Below, in pieces: positions 46,234 to 58,425 of a DNA stretch of 64,000 bases. Within the stretch, counting starts at the first letter, position 1. Every line of letters begins with the position of its first letter. The notes under the pieces are model-generated. The model was not told the origin of the DNA, did not search any database, and was given only the letters and a program-made list of their open reading frames with translations. Location: positions 87,417,251 through 87,481,250 of the forward strand of contig CM037587.1 in the NCBI GenBank assembly GCA_021018995.1, in the 5' to 3' direction. The position numbers and the translations under genes were made by a program. Source of the stretch: Chloranthus sessilifolius. Taxonomy: Eukaryota; Streptophyta; Magnoliopsida; Chloranthales; Chloranthaceae.

Positions 46234-48836
46234 CACCCCCAAACCTACACTTTGCTAGTCCTCAAGCAAAGAAAATGAAAATATAAACGAAAAATAAACT
46301 AGCAACCTATAAGAAAATAAATGTCACTTTCATAGGGAACACGATTGTATTTAGCATATGTAATAAGCCTTTAAACTCCTAGGTGATCCCTAGTGGAAGA
46401 GTTGTGTCTCTTGAAGGTTTTCAGTGAAGATACCTACAAACTTCGAAAACCTAGAAATTCCTGAATTAACTGTCATGCCCTTTGATTGTCAATTATCTGT
46501 GAAATTTTTATAATAAATTCCCAGCCATGCTAATTTTATCAATGTCCATTCAGATTAATTTAACGCCTTGATTTTCTGATGACTCTTTGATTCATGCCTA
46601 GAGTGTCGTGTGTGCTTACCACTGCTAAAATCCTTCCATCAGGGAGTAAGTCCAAACGAGGAATCTTTGGATTTCAGGTCTTGACTCAATCCTTACCATA
46701 GATATGCACTCAAAATGAAATCGCTCTGATGACTGGGCTGATTTTTCACACACATGTGGGAGAGAGTTATAATACAAATCAGAAGGTATCACATGACATA
46801 AGAAATACGGTTCATCGATGAAATAGAAATCTCATAAAGAAAGATATTTGTATATCAAGCATGTTATACAAGGCATTTACCAATCGAGGTTGGATCACGA
46901 AGGTCTTTTCTAAGGTGAAGGTTATAGAAGAAAGAGAAATTGGATTCAAATTTCTTTGAGAAACTAGAAAAAGATTACATTTGATTTATTTATTTTTTTC
47001 ATTTTTCACTCTTTCTTTTTTGAATTTTTCAGAACTTTTTCTTTTTGCCTTTTCTCAAGTCTCTTCTTCATTTCATTCCTTCCTTTTCTCTTTTGGGCAT
47101 CACCTCATATATATTTTTTTCATTTCTCATTTTTCTACCTCTTGCACACATATATATTTCTTTTCTTTTTCTTTTCCTCTCCCCTTTTTCAAGTATATTT
47201 CTGTCATATGCTCTGCAAGCATTACTGCCATGCCTCACTACTTCCTCTCTTGCTCTCATCCATCTTTTTCAATTTCTCAGAGATTAAAGGATAAGGTTTT
47301 TACATTTATAGCACTGATGTAGGGTATGGTTAATATAACTTAACAAGAAATATTTAAGGCAAAAATTTTCAACAAGGCTTAAAGGGGTGCAAAAACAAGG
47401 TAAATAAGTATAAGGTGGGGCATTTTACGCACAAACGAGCCAAAAAAGGGCTTCGATCATTTCTTTTCAAGGTGATAATGATGCTTGTTTGTATTGGGTT
47501 AAGACACAATGAGTTTTAGTATACTGATATAAAACAATACAGAATAGACAAACCGAAATGAATGTATGCGATTATAGCAAGTAAACATGAATTGAAAAAT
47601 ACTCCGAATTTAGCCAGCACTCATCGAGAACGAGGAAAAGGTTCTAAAGTTTCTCGGGTTTTAGTCTCCACTAGAATCCTAGGATTCAAGGTTTTAGACC
47701 AAACCCTAGACTTTGGAATTCAAGCATGGCAATGGTGTAGGAATTTCTGGATATGGACTGCAAAATCATCATTAAACTTGTATTAAAATTAATAATCATA
47801 AGCATTCATAATCTTAACATGGCACAATGACATTCCATTAAAACTTTCGGGCATCAATAATCAAAGGTCACGAGAATTCAACAAATTTCGGAATATAGGC
47901 TTACTGTTGCTCAGTTAATCGATTGACTACATGGATAAAATCGATTGACTTATACTTGCTTCCAATCAGTTGTGGGTCCAAGCTTCCAGTCAATCGATTG
48001 ATTTATACAAATCAATCGATTGAGTGCCTTTAATTTGCTAAATGACTTCTCGGTTAATGATTATCAGTCAATCGATTGAAATAAAAAATTCAATCGATTG
48101 ACTGGCACACTTTTCACGATCCTAGAACAGACCCAACAAAATTCTTTTAATTTTTTTTTTTAATTTTTATTGTTCAATTTAAATGATGTGATCCTGAGAA
48201 TTAACTTCTCACCCCAAACTTGATGTGTCCAATGTCCTCATTGGTCGAATTTGAAGGTATCTGCTACCCCCAAACCTGTGAAATGCATACCACGACCAGA
48301 AAGCTGACCAAGTGAAAAGTATTTTACATTATCACATTAAATAATCCAGATTATTACTCGAGAACAAATAATTGAGCAAACACAATTAACTAAACTAAAA
48401 TTTTATTAATTATGTGTAATTAACTACACTTATTGAAAATTAAAAAGAAACTAACCTAATGTGTTGAATCATCCTTCAGTTGGAAAGACGTGACGTTTGA
48501 CGCATTGGACTTCAAAAACTGATAGACACCTCTTTATGTCAATCGATTGAAAATTAGTATTCAATCGATTGACATAAATGTAGCGCATGACTGACAGATG
48601 AAAGCGCACACTAGGTTAGACTCTTGAATGACAACTGAGTGACAGGTTGTGCAAAATTGTCAATCGATTGAGAATGTTGCAACTCAATTGATTGAATAGA
48701 ATTTGAAACACAATAATGAAAGTTGGTCGATTGAATGGTATGTCACCTCAATCTATCGACATAAAAGTTCAATACTCATGCACGCAACTGAACCTACCAA
48801 ATCAATCGATTGATGTTGTAAAATCAATCGATTGAG
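46234..48836 (-). mobile_element. outer Athila-like element, 3' non-coding region
   Basis: Reading down from 48836: clusters of paired TCAATCGATTGA dyads (48834-47918), a spare polypurine tract copy (48266-48277), a purine-rich tract on the minus strand (47290-46981), then short segments similar to the inner element near 61262-61413, and the polypurine tract at 46234-46247. No reading frame with a recognisable product. Frames across 46981-47322 are low-complexity Phe/Ser/Leu translations of the pyrimidine side of the purine tract. It continues at 63242 after the inner insertion. Confidence 0.8.
47918..48834. repeat. internal dyad clusters, TCAATCGATTGA
   Basis: About a dozen copies or variants in pairs with members about 20-23 bp apart: near 47918/47939, 47990/48013, 48068/48090, 48541/48561, 48659/48681 and 48802/48823. 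Confidence 0.9.
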
Positions 48837-48841
48837 ATAGA
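48837..48841. repeat. target-site duplication ATAGA, left
   Basis: Exact match to 63237-63241 on the far side of the inner element. Confidence 0.95.
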
Positions 48842-50666
48842 TGATGAGTACTGAAAAATGATGATATTTCACCCCTAAATACCTATATTTAGCTATCCGA
48901 TGAAGGCTATCTGATGAGAATTATTAGATTTAAAGTGTTTCAGGTTAATACAAGCCAAGTATAGAAAACAGCCCAAGAATTCTGAATATAATGTCAAAAC
49001 ACTGCAACTTTGGGTAATCGAGAACTTGGTGCGACTTGCGGCTAAATGTGGACCTTCAAGACAGCCGAATTATGAAATTATCAAAACACGAAAGTTGTAG
49101 ATCTTTTTGTCAGCTTTCCAACGGCATAAGAATCACCTCAATCTGAGTTCGGGACAAAAAGTTATGGCCAAAATACCGAAGTAGTGTCTGATACAAAGAA
49201 GGTGCTGAAATTCACGGATTTCTGGGGGTCGATGCATCGACCCTGTAGGTCGATTAATCGAGGACAAGACAGTGTCTGACACGGAACTGACACTTTAAAG
49301 CTAATTTTTTGAACTCTTTGGAGGCTCGATGCATCGACCATATTGGGTCGATTAATCGACCCTGAATTTACGGCTTGGGAGACTTCTGCGACGAGGGGTC
49401 TATTTAAAGCGACTCAAACACTTCGAAAAAGAGAGGAATTAATTTAGAGAATTAATTTTAGGAAAGAGTTTTAGTTTTAGAGTTTTTAGTTTTTAGCCAT
49501 TATTTTTCATAGTTAGACATAGAAATAGGGAAGTTTTATTATTCCTTTTTGAGAGCTTTGTTCCCTTAATTTTTCAGTACTCATTCCTTCAGTTTATAAA
49601 TTTTGTTCAAAGTTTATTCCTGCATTAATTTCGTTTCTGAAGATCATCGTACTTTTGGATCAAAGTAAGTTCTTTTGAAGTTTGAGGTAATTTTAATTTA
49701 TTAAATTAATGTTATTTTCCCTTCTTTATTTATTTATGTCATTTAATTACAATATGTGTGGCTAAATTCATAGGGATGGGGATCTAATGATTCCCATCCG
49801 AGGGATGTACTTTTAATAATATAAATTAAGGATTAAAATATGAGATTTTATTTTATGGTCGTTGTGCTATCATGAACGGATGAAATCCCCGCCACTAATT
49901 GGGATCGCGTGTGCCTAGCCATGCCCGGGATCTCAAATCTGTAACGGTAATTTTACCCAATCATTGTTATGGTCTTTTTGCTTTCATCGTGTGGATCTAA
50001 TTATGATTATGTTCTGGGATCGAGTGTGCCTAGCCATGCCCTGGATCTTGGATCTGTAATGGTAATTTTATCTTAAATACTCCCTAATCTGAATAAAGTG
50101 TGCCTAGCCATGCCCTTGATTTCAGATTTATAAGTGGTATTTTTGTTAGAATTTTCACCCACTTTGGGGATGATTTTTATTTGAACCTGAGATCATGTGT
50201 GCCTAGCCATGCCCTTGATCCCAAATCTATATATGAAAATCATCTAAGTCCTGATTGCAGGGATGCAACGTGAAACCTATTAGGGTGTTGACCATTGATC
50301 TTCCATAAAAGATGTTTGTTACCAATGAAATATCTCATAATTTAATCCTTAGATTTATATTACAGGAAGAACGGACCAAAGATGGGAGGATTTAGTATCT
50401 TCATCTTTATCACCATCTTTACCTTTACTTTTGAATCATCAATTAAGTTTTATTTTTGTAGTCATTAGTTACCATCTCATCAACCGCTTAAATAATAAAA
50501 CTAGTAGAATACTGTTAGATCTTCATAGATTTTTAGAATTGCTTGTCTCTTTTGGATCTTTCAAAATTAGTCCTCGTGAGAACGATCTCGTACTCCGCAC
50601 CCACTATATACAAACCGATTTGTGCACTTGCGAGTAAAACATCACATTAAAAAAAAAATTACATCA
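48842..50666 (+). repeat. 5' LTR of the Athila element
   Basis: 1825 bp. U3 carries two dyad pairs (TCGATGCATCGA and TCGATTAATCGA at 49229/49250 and 49326/49348) just before TATTTAAAG at 49401. Downstream, GTGTGCCTAGCCATGCC is repeated at about 49909, 50024, 50098 and 50197. Compared by eye over its first 290 bp with the 3' LTR, about a dozen differences are seen, nearly all transitions. Confidence 0.95.
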
Positions 50667-50672
50667 AGTTTT

Positions 50673-50690
50673 TGGCGCCGCTGCCGGGGA
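50673..50690 (+). other. primer-binding site, tRNA-Asp type
   Basis: TGGCGCCGCTGCCGGGGA, one base off the usual Athila primer site complementary to tRNA-Asp. It lies six bases after the LTR edge. Confidence 0.9.
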
Positions 50691-51033
50691 CTAAATTAAG
50701 AAAATCTGAATTTTTGGTAGACAATAAATTTTAGAAATTTTCGAGGATTAAAATAGTATTTCTGCTTAATTAAAAAAAAAAAAAAAAAATTTTTTGCTGG
50801 GAGTCGATGCATCATACTCGATCAATCGATCTCTAAAAAAAAAAAATAATAATAAATCTGAGGTTTTCCTGCCTGAAACCTCCACTCTGTGCATCATTTG
50901 CATGCACACTAGGTCTTCTAAAGAAAGAAATTTAGAATCGTTAAATTTTGAGATCGAACGTGCCTGCCGGTCAAATCGTAAGGACGCTAGATCAAGGTAG
51001 AAATTTTAAAGTGAATCATCCATTGAAGTCAAT

Positions 51034-52964
51034 ATGACTGACAACATGAATGGGCAACTCGAACAAGAGGAAGAACCAACATTGAGAGAACTGTTTTCTC
51101 CGATAACTACAAATACCCCATCATACATTGTATACCCCGCTACACCTGGTGGCCGGTTTGAAATTCGGACAAATGTCATCCAAATCCTTCCAATCTTTCA
51201 TGGCATGGAGCGAGAAGATCCATACCAGCACGTTAAAGACTTCGTCGAAGTCTGCTCATCTGTTTACCAAAATTTCAGCGAAGAATCAAGAAGCAGCTTA
51301 TTTCCTTTCTCTATAAAGGATAAAACAAAAGCATGGTTAAATTCTCTACCATCGGGATCCATAACCACCTGGGATCAGATGGTCAAAAAGTTTCTGTCAA
51401 AGTTCTTCCTATGGCGAAGACGAATGTCCTTAGACGTGAAATCACGGATTTCATGCAAGAGGAAGATGAGAGATTATATGAAGCTTGGGATAGATTCATG
51501 GATCTCTTACTCAAATGTCCGCACCATGGATACTCAAAGTGGAGACTGGTCCAGTGTTTCTACAATGGACTGAATCAACCAAATAGACATCTGGTGGAGT
51601 CAATAAATGGCGGAGGATTCCTGAGCCTTAAGGAAATCGAATCTTATGCTTTCCTAGAAAAGCTAGCTGAGGATTCTCAAAGACCGGATTTCACAAAGAC
51701 TCGGGAACAATCAGTCAAAGCCTGTGATCAAGCCGGGAGTTCAACCAAGAAAGGAGGACTATACGTAGTAAAGGATTCCCCAGATCTGATGGCTAAAATT
51801 GATTTCCTCACTCAACAAGTAGAGGAATTGAAATTAAAGAAGAATGTGCATATGGTCAATACACAACCTGAGCCATGTTCAATTTGTGCAAGTCCAATGC
51901 ATATGACAGATGATTGTCCTTCAATGCAGAACTATCATGAAGACACATCTGAGCAGCTAAATGTTGTGAATAATTATGGGCGGAATCAAGGAAACATTTT
52001 CAATGAGAATAACCCAAATAGCTGAAGATACCACCCAAATTTCTCATGAAAATAAGATAATCAAAGAATGCAGCCCAGGAAACAGGGGACAAACTTTTAT
52101 CCCCAACAAAATTTCAACCAAGGACCGCAGCAGAACTACGGTCAAGGGCAATTTCAGCAGCAAGGGTTCAATAACCCGAATCAATTTCAATACAATCAAA
52201 ATCAGGTTGGGCAGCCACGGCAAATGAACCAAAATTTTCAGTTTGCGCAACCAATGGGAGGTTATCAAAACCAACCACAACAAAATTTTTTGCCGACATT
52301 TCCACCACCTGGATTTAACAACCCACAGGGAAATCCTGCCCAACGTCCTCATACACAAACTCCTTCTACTGAGGACCTGATGAAACTCATTCATTCTCAC
52401 ACGTCCTCAATCTCTAAAATAGAGACCCAAATTGGGCAATTGGCATCCTTTCTCTGTGAAAGAGAAAAAGGTTCATTTCCAAGCCAACCTGTTCCTAACC
52501 CAAGGGGCCAAATGGTTGTTGAACAAACATCAACTTCAACACAAGATGATAATCAACAAAAAATTCGGGCAATCACAACGTTGAGATCTGAAAAGCAGGT
52601 TGATAACAAAGTAGTGTTGCCAGAGGAGGAGGAAGAGTCTAATAGAGAGAAGCAATTTGAAGAGAAAGAAGAAATTGATGACAGAGTACAAGAAAAAGAA
52701 ATATCAGATGACAAGAGTGAACAGAAGAAAAGTTTTGTTCCGAAAGCACCGTACCCGCAAAGATTGATGACACCACTGAGAAATCGCGATGTGGAAGGAA
52801 TAAATGAGATTTTCAAGCAATTAAAAATTAATATTTCCTTCCTGGATGCCATCCGTCAAGTACCTGCTTATGCTAAATTTTTGAAGGAATTGGTCACAAT
52901 CAAAAGAAAGACCAATATTCCGAAAAAGGCTTTCTTAGCCGAGCTGGTTAGTCGAGTGTTGTAA
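51034..52964 (+). pseudogene. Athila gag, frameshifted
   Basis: The ATG at 51034 opens the gag frame. The core contains IQILPIFHGMEREDPYQHVK, KDKTKAWLNSLPSGSITTWD and, after a single frame change near 51405, TNVLRREITDFMQ and LYEAWDRFMDLLLKCPHHGY. A CCHC knuckle CSICASPMHMTDDC lies at 51879-51920. Stops near 52023-52060 separate a glutamine/asparagine-rich segment (52068 on: NPNQFQYNQNQVGQPRQ) and a charged C-terminal part (FKQLKINISFLDAIRQVPAY, AKFLKEL). Gag makes the particle and packages RNA. The frame break and stops make this copy defective. Confidence 0.92.
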
Positions 52965-54782
52965 GCAAAGCTCCCAATCAAATACAAGGACCCAGGTTGT
53001 CCTACAATCTCGATCATCATCGGCGATAACCGTATTGATTAGGCCCTTTTGGATTTAGGAGCAAGTGTCAACTTGTTGCCTTATTCTGTGTACAAGGAGC
53101 TTGAATTGGGAGAACTTAAGACCACTGCAATGACCCTTTAGTTAGCTGATCGGTCCGTAAAAATCCCTCGAGGAATTGTGGAAGATGTCCTCATCAAGGT
53201 GGATTCTTTCTACTTTCCTGTAGATTTTGTTATTCTAGACACTGAACCGACATCAAATTTGAAGAATAATATTCCAGTGATTCTAGGAAGACCATTCCTA
53301 GCAACCTCCAATGCGCTGATCAATTGTCGAAACGGGATCATGAATCTGTCATTCGAAAATATGACAGTGGAACTCAACATTTTTAATATTGCCAAGCAGC
53401 CTATGGAGGATGATGAACATACACAAGCATGCATACTCGATGAAATTGTAGAGGAAATATTTCATGCATCTGAATTTGAAGATCCTTTAGCAGCTTGTCT
53501 TGCGCATTTTGGAGAAAATTTTGATGTGGATCAACTAATCCAAGAAGTAAATCACATGTTGGACTCCACACCACGTCTGGGTGAAGAACATGAAATAGAG
53601 TGTGGAACTCAAATTGAATTAATCAAGGAAAAACCGAAAGAGGAGGAGAAAGTGTCCTTAGAACTTAAACCTCTTCAGGAAAATCTCAAGTATGCCTACC
53701 TGGAGGAGAATGAAACTCAACCCGTTATAATATCATCAACACTGGATGCGAATCAGGAAGGCCAACTCATGAATGTACTCAAAGAGCACAAAAGTGCCCT
53801 CGGTTGGTCGATAAAAGATATCAAAGGCATTAGTTTGACGGTGTGTATGCACCGAATCCATTTGGAAGACAATGCTAAGCCTTCTAGGGAACCACAGAGG
53901 AGACTGAACCCTATAATGCAAGATGTGGTCCGAAATGAGGTAATAAAACTTTTAGATACTGGAATCATATATCCCATCTCGGACAGTAAATGGGTCAGCC
54001 CCACACAAGTGGTCCCTAAGAAATCGGGAATCACAGTGGTGAAGAATGAAGAAAACATACTGGTCCCTACAAAAATTCAAACAGGGTGGAGAGTGTGCAT
54101 TGATTATCGGAAGTTAAATTTGATGACGAGGAAAGATCACTTTCCACTTCTGTTTATCGATAAGATGTTAGAAAGATTGGCCGGACATGAGTACTATTGC
54201 TTTCTCGATGGCTATTCCGGGTATAACCAAATAGTCATTGCCCCTGAGGATCAGGAGAAGACCACTTTCACATGCCCTTTTGGTACTTTCTCCTACCGAC
54301 GAATGCCGTTTGGGCTTTGTAATGCACCAGCTACATTCCAAAGATGTATGCTGAGTATTTTTTCGGATATGGTCGAGCGATTCCTTGAAGTCTTCATGGA
54401 CGACTTCTCGATACATGGAAACAGTTTTGCTGACTATTTGAATCATTTGTCGCTAGTGCTTGCTCGATGCCAGGAGAAGAACCTTGTTCTTAACTGGGAA
54501 AAATGTCACTTCATGGTTAAAGATGGCATTGTTTTGGGACACATCATATCGTCCCAGGGTATCGAGGTCGATAAGGCTAAAGTTGATTTAATTGCCGACC
54601 TACCACCACTGAGGACAGTGAAGGAAATCAGATCTTTTCTGGGCCACGCCAGTTTTTACAGGCGTTTTATTAAAGATTTCAGTAAGATAGCACGGCCGCT
54701 CTGCAGCTTACTTTCAAAGGATGCCCCATTCATCTTTGATGATAAATGTTTGCGAGCCTTGAAACCATTAAGGCCGAATTGA
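52965..54782 (+). pseudogene. Athila protease and reverse transcriptase
   Basis: The protease box LDLGASVNLLP lies at 53050-53082 (family D-L-G-A-S), with TAG codons just before (near 53039) and after (near 53140). Then NNIPVILGRPFLATSNALIN, a usual protease end. RT follows: GWRVCIDYRKLN, KDHFPLLFIDKMLERLAGHE, YCFLDGYSGYNQI, FGLCNAPATFQRCM, and the catalytic FMDDFS with both aspartates kept. RSFLGHASFYRRFIKDFSKI ends the domain. The long frame (53178-54782) shifts near 54750 into the RNase H frame. Confidence 0.93.
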
Positions 54783-55663
54783 TAAAAGCTCCAATAATTC
54801 AATCTTCGAACTGGGCCTTCCCGTTCGAAATCATGTGCGACGCCTCTGATTATGCAATTGGAGCTGTTCTGGGACAACGAATAGAAAAATTACCGCATGT
54901 AATCTACTATGCGAGTCGTACTCTCAACGATGCCCAGTTGAACTACTCGACCACTGAAAAGGAACTTTTGCCAGTAGTTTTCGCGTTGGATAAATTTCGA
55001 TCCTATTTATTAGGATCTAAAGTTGTGGTATTCACAGATCACGCTGCTCTACGTTATCTGTTCGCTAAGAAAGACGCTAAGGCACGTTTAATTAGGTGGA
55101 TCTTGTTGTTGCAAGAGTTCGATTTGGAGATCAAGGACAAGAAAGGCTCAAAAAATGTGGTGGCCGATCACTTGTCACGAATAATTATTGAGAAACCTGA
55201 CGAGCCTGTTCCGATCTTGGAGCACTTCCCGGATGAACAGTTGTTCAGGATTGATTGCCCACCTTGGTATGCGGATCTTGTCAATTACCTAGTCACCGAG
55301 AAATTACCTCACCATTGGTCGAAGAATGAGAAATCCATTTTCTTAGCTCGAGTGAAACACTATTTTTTTGAAGATCCGTACTTATTCAAATACTGCCCTG
55401 ATCAAATCATACGAAGGTGTATTCCTGAATCTGAGCAACCACGAATCATCTCGTTCTGTCATGAGTTAGCTTGTGGAGGTCACTTTAGTTCCAAAAAGAT
55501 TGCAGCAAAGATCTTCCAAAGTGGTTTTTACTGGCCGACGATATTTAAGGATTGCCATCAACATTGCAACTCCTGTCACAACTGTCAAATGTTGGGCCGA
55601 ATCTCAAAGCGCAACATGATGCCGCTCAATCCAATTTTAGAAGTTGAATTATTTGATGTTTGA
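54746..55663 (+). pseudogene. Athila RNase H and integrase zinc-binding region
   Basis: RNase [53 protein letters not shown]. Then the integrase N-terminal HHCC domain: [20 protein letters not shown] and [12 protein letters not shown]. The frame ends at TGA (55661-55663) where relatives have Trp in the motif before GIDFMGPFP, so one base change cut the polyprotein. Confidence 0.93.
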
Positions 55664-56479
55664 GGGATCGATTTTATGGGTCCTTTCCCGAATTCGTTTG
55701 GACATACGTTCATTCTTGTCGGTGTTGACTATGTTTCGAAATGGGTAGAGGCCGTGGCTTGTAAATCAAATGATCACAGAGTAGTGATCAAATTTCTCAA
55801 GGATCAAGTGTTTTCACGTTTTGGCATTCCAAAGGCGATAATCAGCGATGGTGGAAAGCACTTTTGCAATAAAGTGTTCACCCAATTAATGAAGAAATAT
55901 GGTGTCACACACAAAGTTGCTACACCATACCACCCTCAGACAAGTGGCCAAGTTGAAGTCTCTAATCGGGAACTTAAGCGGATTTTAGAAAAGACAATCA
56001 ATTCGAACCGTAAAGACTGCTCGCTAAAGTTGAATGACGCTCTATGGGCGTATCGAACGACATTTAAAACTCCGATTGGCATGTCGCCGTATCGGTTGGT
56101 CTTTGGTAAAGGATGTCATCTCCCGGTTGAACTGGAACATCGAACATTTTGGGCCGTTAAGTCATTGAATTTCGATCTCCTGAAATCTGGTACCCAAAGG
56201 AGTTTCCAAATAAATGAATTAGAAGAAATCCGTGCTGATGCATATGACTGTGCTAAATCGTACAAGGACCGTATGAAACGGGTTCATGATCAATCTATTC
56301 TGCGGAAATCATTCGTTGTTGGTCAACAGGTTCTACTCTACAATTCCCGACTTCATCTATTTCCGGGGAAACTAAAAACCCGTTGGAATGGTCCTTTCAA
56401 AATCTCTCGAATACTCCCCAATGGGGCAGTAGATATTATCAACCCGAAACACGGGAATGTTTTTCGAGTTAACGGTTAG
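55664..56479 (+). pseudogene. Athila integrase core and C-terminal domain
   Basis: Same frame as the RNase H part, after the TGA. The catalytic D,D,E triad is visible: Asp in [10 protein letters not shown], Asp in [12 protein letters not shown], Glu in [19 protein letters not shown]. The GPY/F-like C-terminal domain follows ([20 protein letters not shown]). TAG ends it at 56477-56479. All catalytic residues are kept. A short hairpin-forming motif follows at 56607-56622. Confidence 0.93.
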
Positions 56480-56606
56480 CGATTGAAACCGTTCCTTGAG
56501 AATGCGATTGCATTCTCTGACACCCTTTCTTTGAGTGAGCCACTGGCTCACCCTGACTGAGCGATTCCCAAGGTCGAGCTATCGACTTTAAACTAGCGCT
56601 CATTGG

Positions 56607-56622
56607 GAGGCAACCCAATTAT
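56607..56622 (+). other. conserved hairpin motif after integrase
   Basis: TTGGGAGGCAACCCAA can form a 5-bp stem, preceded by TTTAAACTAGCGCT. The outer element has the counterpart at 63296-63311 on the minus strand, at the same place after integrase. Confidence 0.75.
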
Positions 56623-56699
56623 GTAGTTTCTGTTTGGTGTTGTTTTGTTTAGTTTTTTTTTAAAAATAAAAAAATAAAAAAAAATAATAATTTTGGGGG

Positions 56700-57198
56700 T
56701 CGATGAATCGACCCCCTATGTTGATTCATCGACCCACCCTGGGTCGATGCATCGACCCTCCCTGGCTCGATGAATCGACCCTTTTGGTCGATTCATCGAC
56801 AGTATTTATGGAGTCTCCTTTTTCAAGGAGACTGCATTTATGACGGTTTTTGACTTTTTCTTTAGTCGATTAATCGACTCCTTGAGTCGATGCATCGACT
56901 GCTCGTTTTGAAGATCGTGCTGTGTTGAAAATCTGTCAGTTTTGTTTTTATTTGGTGTCGATTAATCGACTCTTTGTGAGTCGCTTAATCGACCTTTATT
57001 GCGGGGCATGCGTTTTTGGTTTTTATCAGCCTCGATTTCTGACTATTAATCGAGGGAGTGCGTCGATTAATCGATTTTTCCACTTCCGGACGTTACGTCT
57101 TTTCACTTAAAGACGTTGCGTGTTTCCATGCGTCGAGACTTCTGACGCGCCCGTTTTCAATGGAGTCGATTAATCGACCCTTTTGGTCGATTAATCGA
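56700..57198. repeat. paired TCGAT-NN-ATCGA dyads after integrase
   Basis: Palindromes with central GA, TC, GC or TA at 56700, 56721, 56743, 56767, 56788, 56866, 56887, 56958, 56981, 57063, 57166 and 57187. Most neighbours are 21-24 bp apart. Another set lies at 58673, 58734 and 58756. Confidence 0.95.
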
Positions 57199-57325
57199 TT
57201 ATTTTGCGTGTGTCCGTCCCGAGAGGACGCCTTTACGCCTATTTAAATGGAGCAGTCTCACTCTGATTTTCATTCAGTTTGTATCTTATTTTTTCTGACT
57301 GTCTCCGACATTCCGACAGTGCAAT

Positions 57326-58425
57326 CATGGCTTCGACCTCTGCCAAGGCCGAAAGACTTGTCCAACGCCTGCGGTCATCCACGTGATCGCCAAGTGGTCG
57401 CCAGCGACCGAGACCGTGTTCGAATATGTTTTTGATCTCGCACTTTTCAAGCACCGCCATTCATTGCTTCCCTCGCCATGCGATGGCTCTCAATGCCCAT
57501 TTTCTCCTCCTACCGTGGATCAAAGTGTTCGAACGTGTTGTTCGGTTATTCTATCAGAACATGGCATGGGTGCCCGCCTCCGTCGAGAATCAAGTCGCCG
57601 CCCACTTCACTGTTTCAATTGATGGGTGGTCGCGCCCGATTTATCCGGACACCATTGCGGAGGTTTTTAATGTTTCGTGCGAGCGCCCTCACAATCACAC
57701 TTTGGGTGAGGAACTCGACGAGTCTCAGGAGGATATAATCAACGAGATGTGCTGCGACATATTTTCTTTTGGGATCGCCACTAGGCGATCGGCGTTGCCG
57801 CGCCCGCTTTTGTTTTGGGATAGTGTGGTTACGCCCCTGGCCACGTTTCTGAGCGCACCGGTGATCGGGTTCAAGCGCTTTATGGTGCCCACCGAAATTC
57901 ATGGATCAGCGTGCCCAAGATTATTCATGATGGCATGTGGCGATGCCATGACGAATTCACTAAACCTACCACTGGTGAAGCCCCGTTGATCTACTTCCCC
58001 CATTATGTTATAAAATGCTTAATTTCCTTCGTTTCCCGTTCTACCGGGATGATGATATCGGGGACCTTGCATTCTATCGTTATGGTGCGTCCCAATGGAA
58101 CCGCAGTATGCGTCTCTTGGGAAATGTCCTTGATGCCCCTGCTGATCCACCGGCCCAACCGGCTCCCCCACGCCAGCGCCGCCGCGTCCGCCAGGATGAC
58201 CAACATGCACCTGATCAAGGACCCGAGGAGGGTGTGTCACTGGGTTTGCTCCAAGCCGAAACTAACTCTTTACAAGAGGAGCAGCAACGACAACATGGTG
58301 CACTCTTGTGCCGTAGCCACTATGATCGTTCCTTCCTCCATCAGATCGGGCAGTGCATGTGGCCTGATAGTTATGATGGGATGCGCGCCAGGGCCCGCCA
58401 GGCCGAGGAGGATGGAGATGATTAG
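57326..58425 (+). pseudogene. accessory ORF X, plant transposon-protein-like, frameshifted
   Basis: After the first dyad cluster, an ATG near 57327 starts a short frame (MASTSAKAERLVQRLRSS) soon broken by a stop. The main frame 57426-57989 contains LPWIKVFERVVRLFYQNMAW, VENQVAAHFTVSIDGWSRPI and EVFNVSCERPHNHTLGEELD. Its pattern (an RLFY-N-W block, a strand with GWSRPIYP, then an I-x-x-x-x-N/G block) is like the 'putative plant transposon protein' domain found in open frames of Athila-like and other plant elements. Further frame changes near 57905 and 58012 lead to a basic, glutamine-rich tail ending EEDGDD at 58425. GC content is higher than around it. No signal peptide or membrane segment is visible, so it is not an envelope-type protein. 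Function unknown. Confidence 0.6.

Noticed and set aside
46981..47322. A Phe/Ser-rich protein
   Set aside because: Low-complexity translation of the pyrimidine side of the Athila purine tract; the mirror case is 60327-60642.
57426..57989. Envelope-like gene of the Athila element
   Set aside because: No signal peptide, membrane segment or cleavage-like site is visible; the frame fits a plant transposon protein better.
58015..58425. A separate GC-rich gene with a basic Gln-rich product
   Set aside because: It carries on accessory frame X after a frame change and has no start signal of its own.
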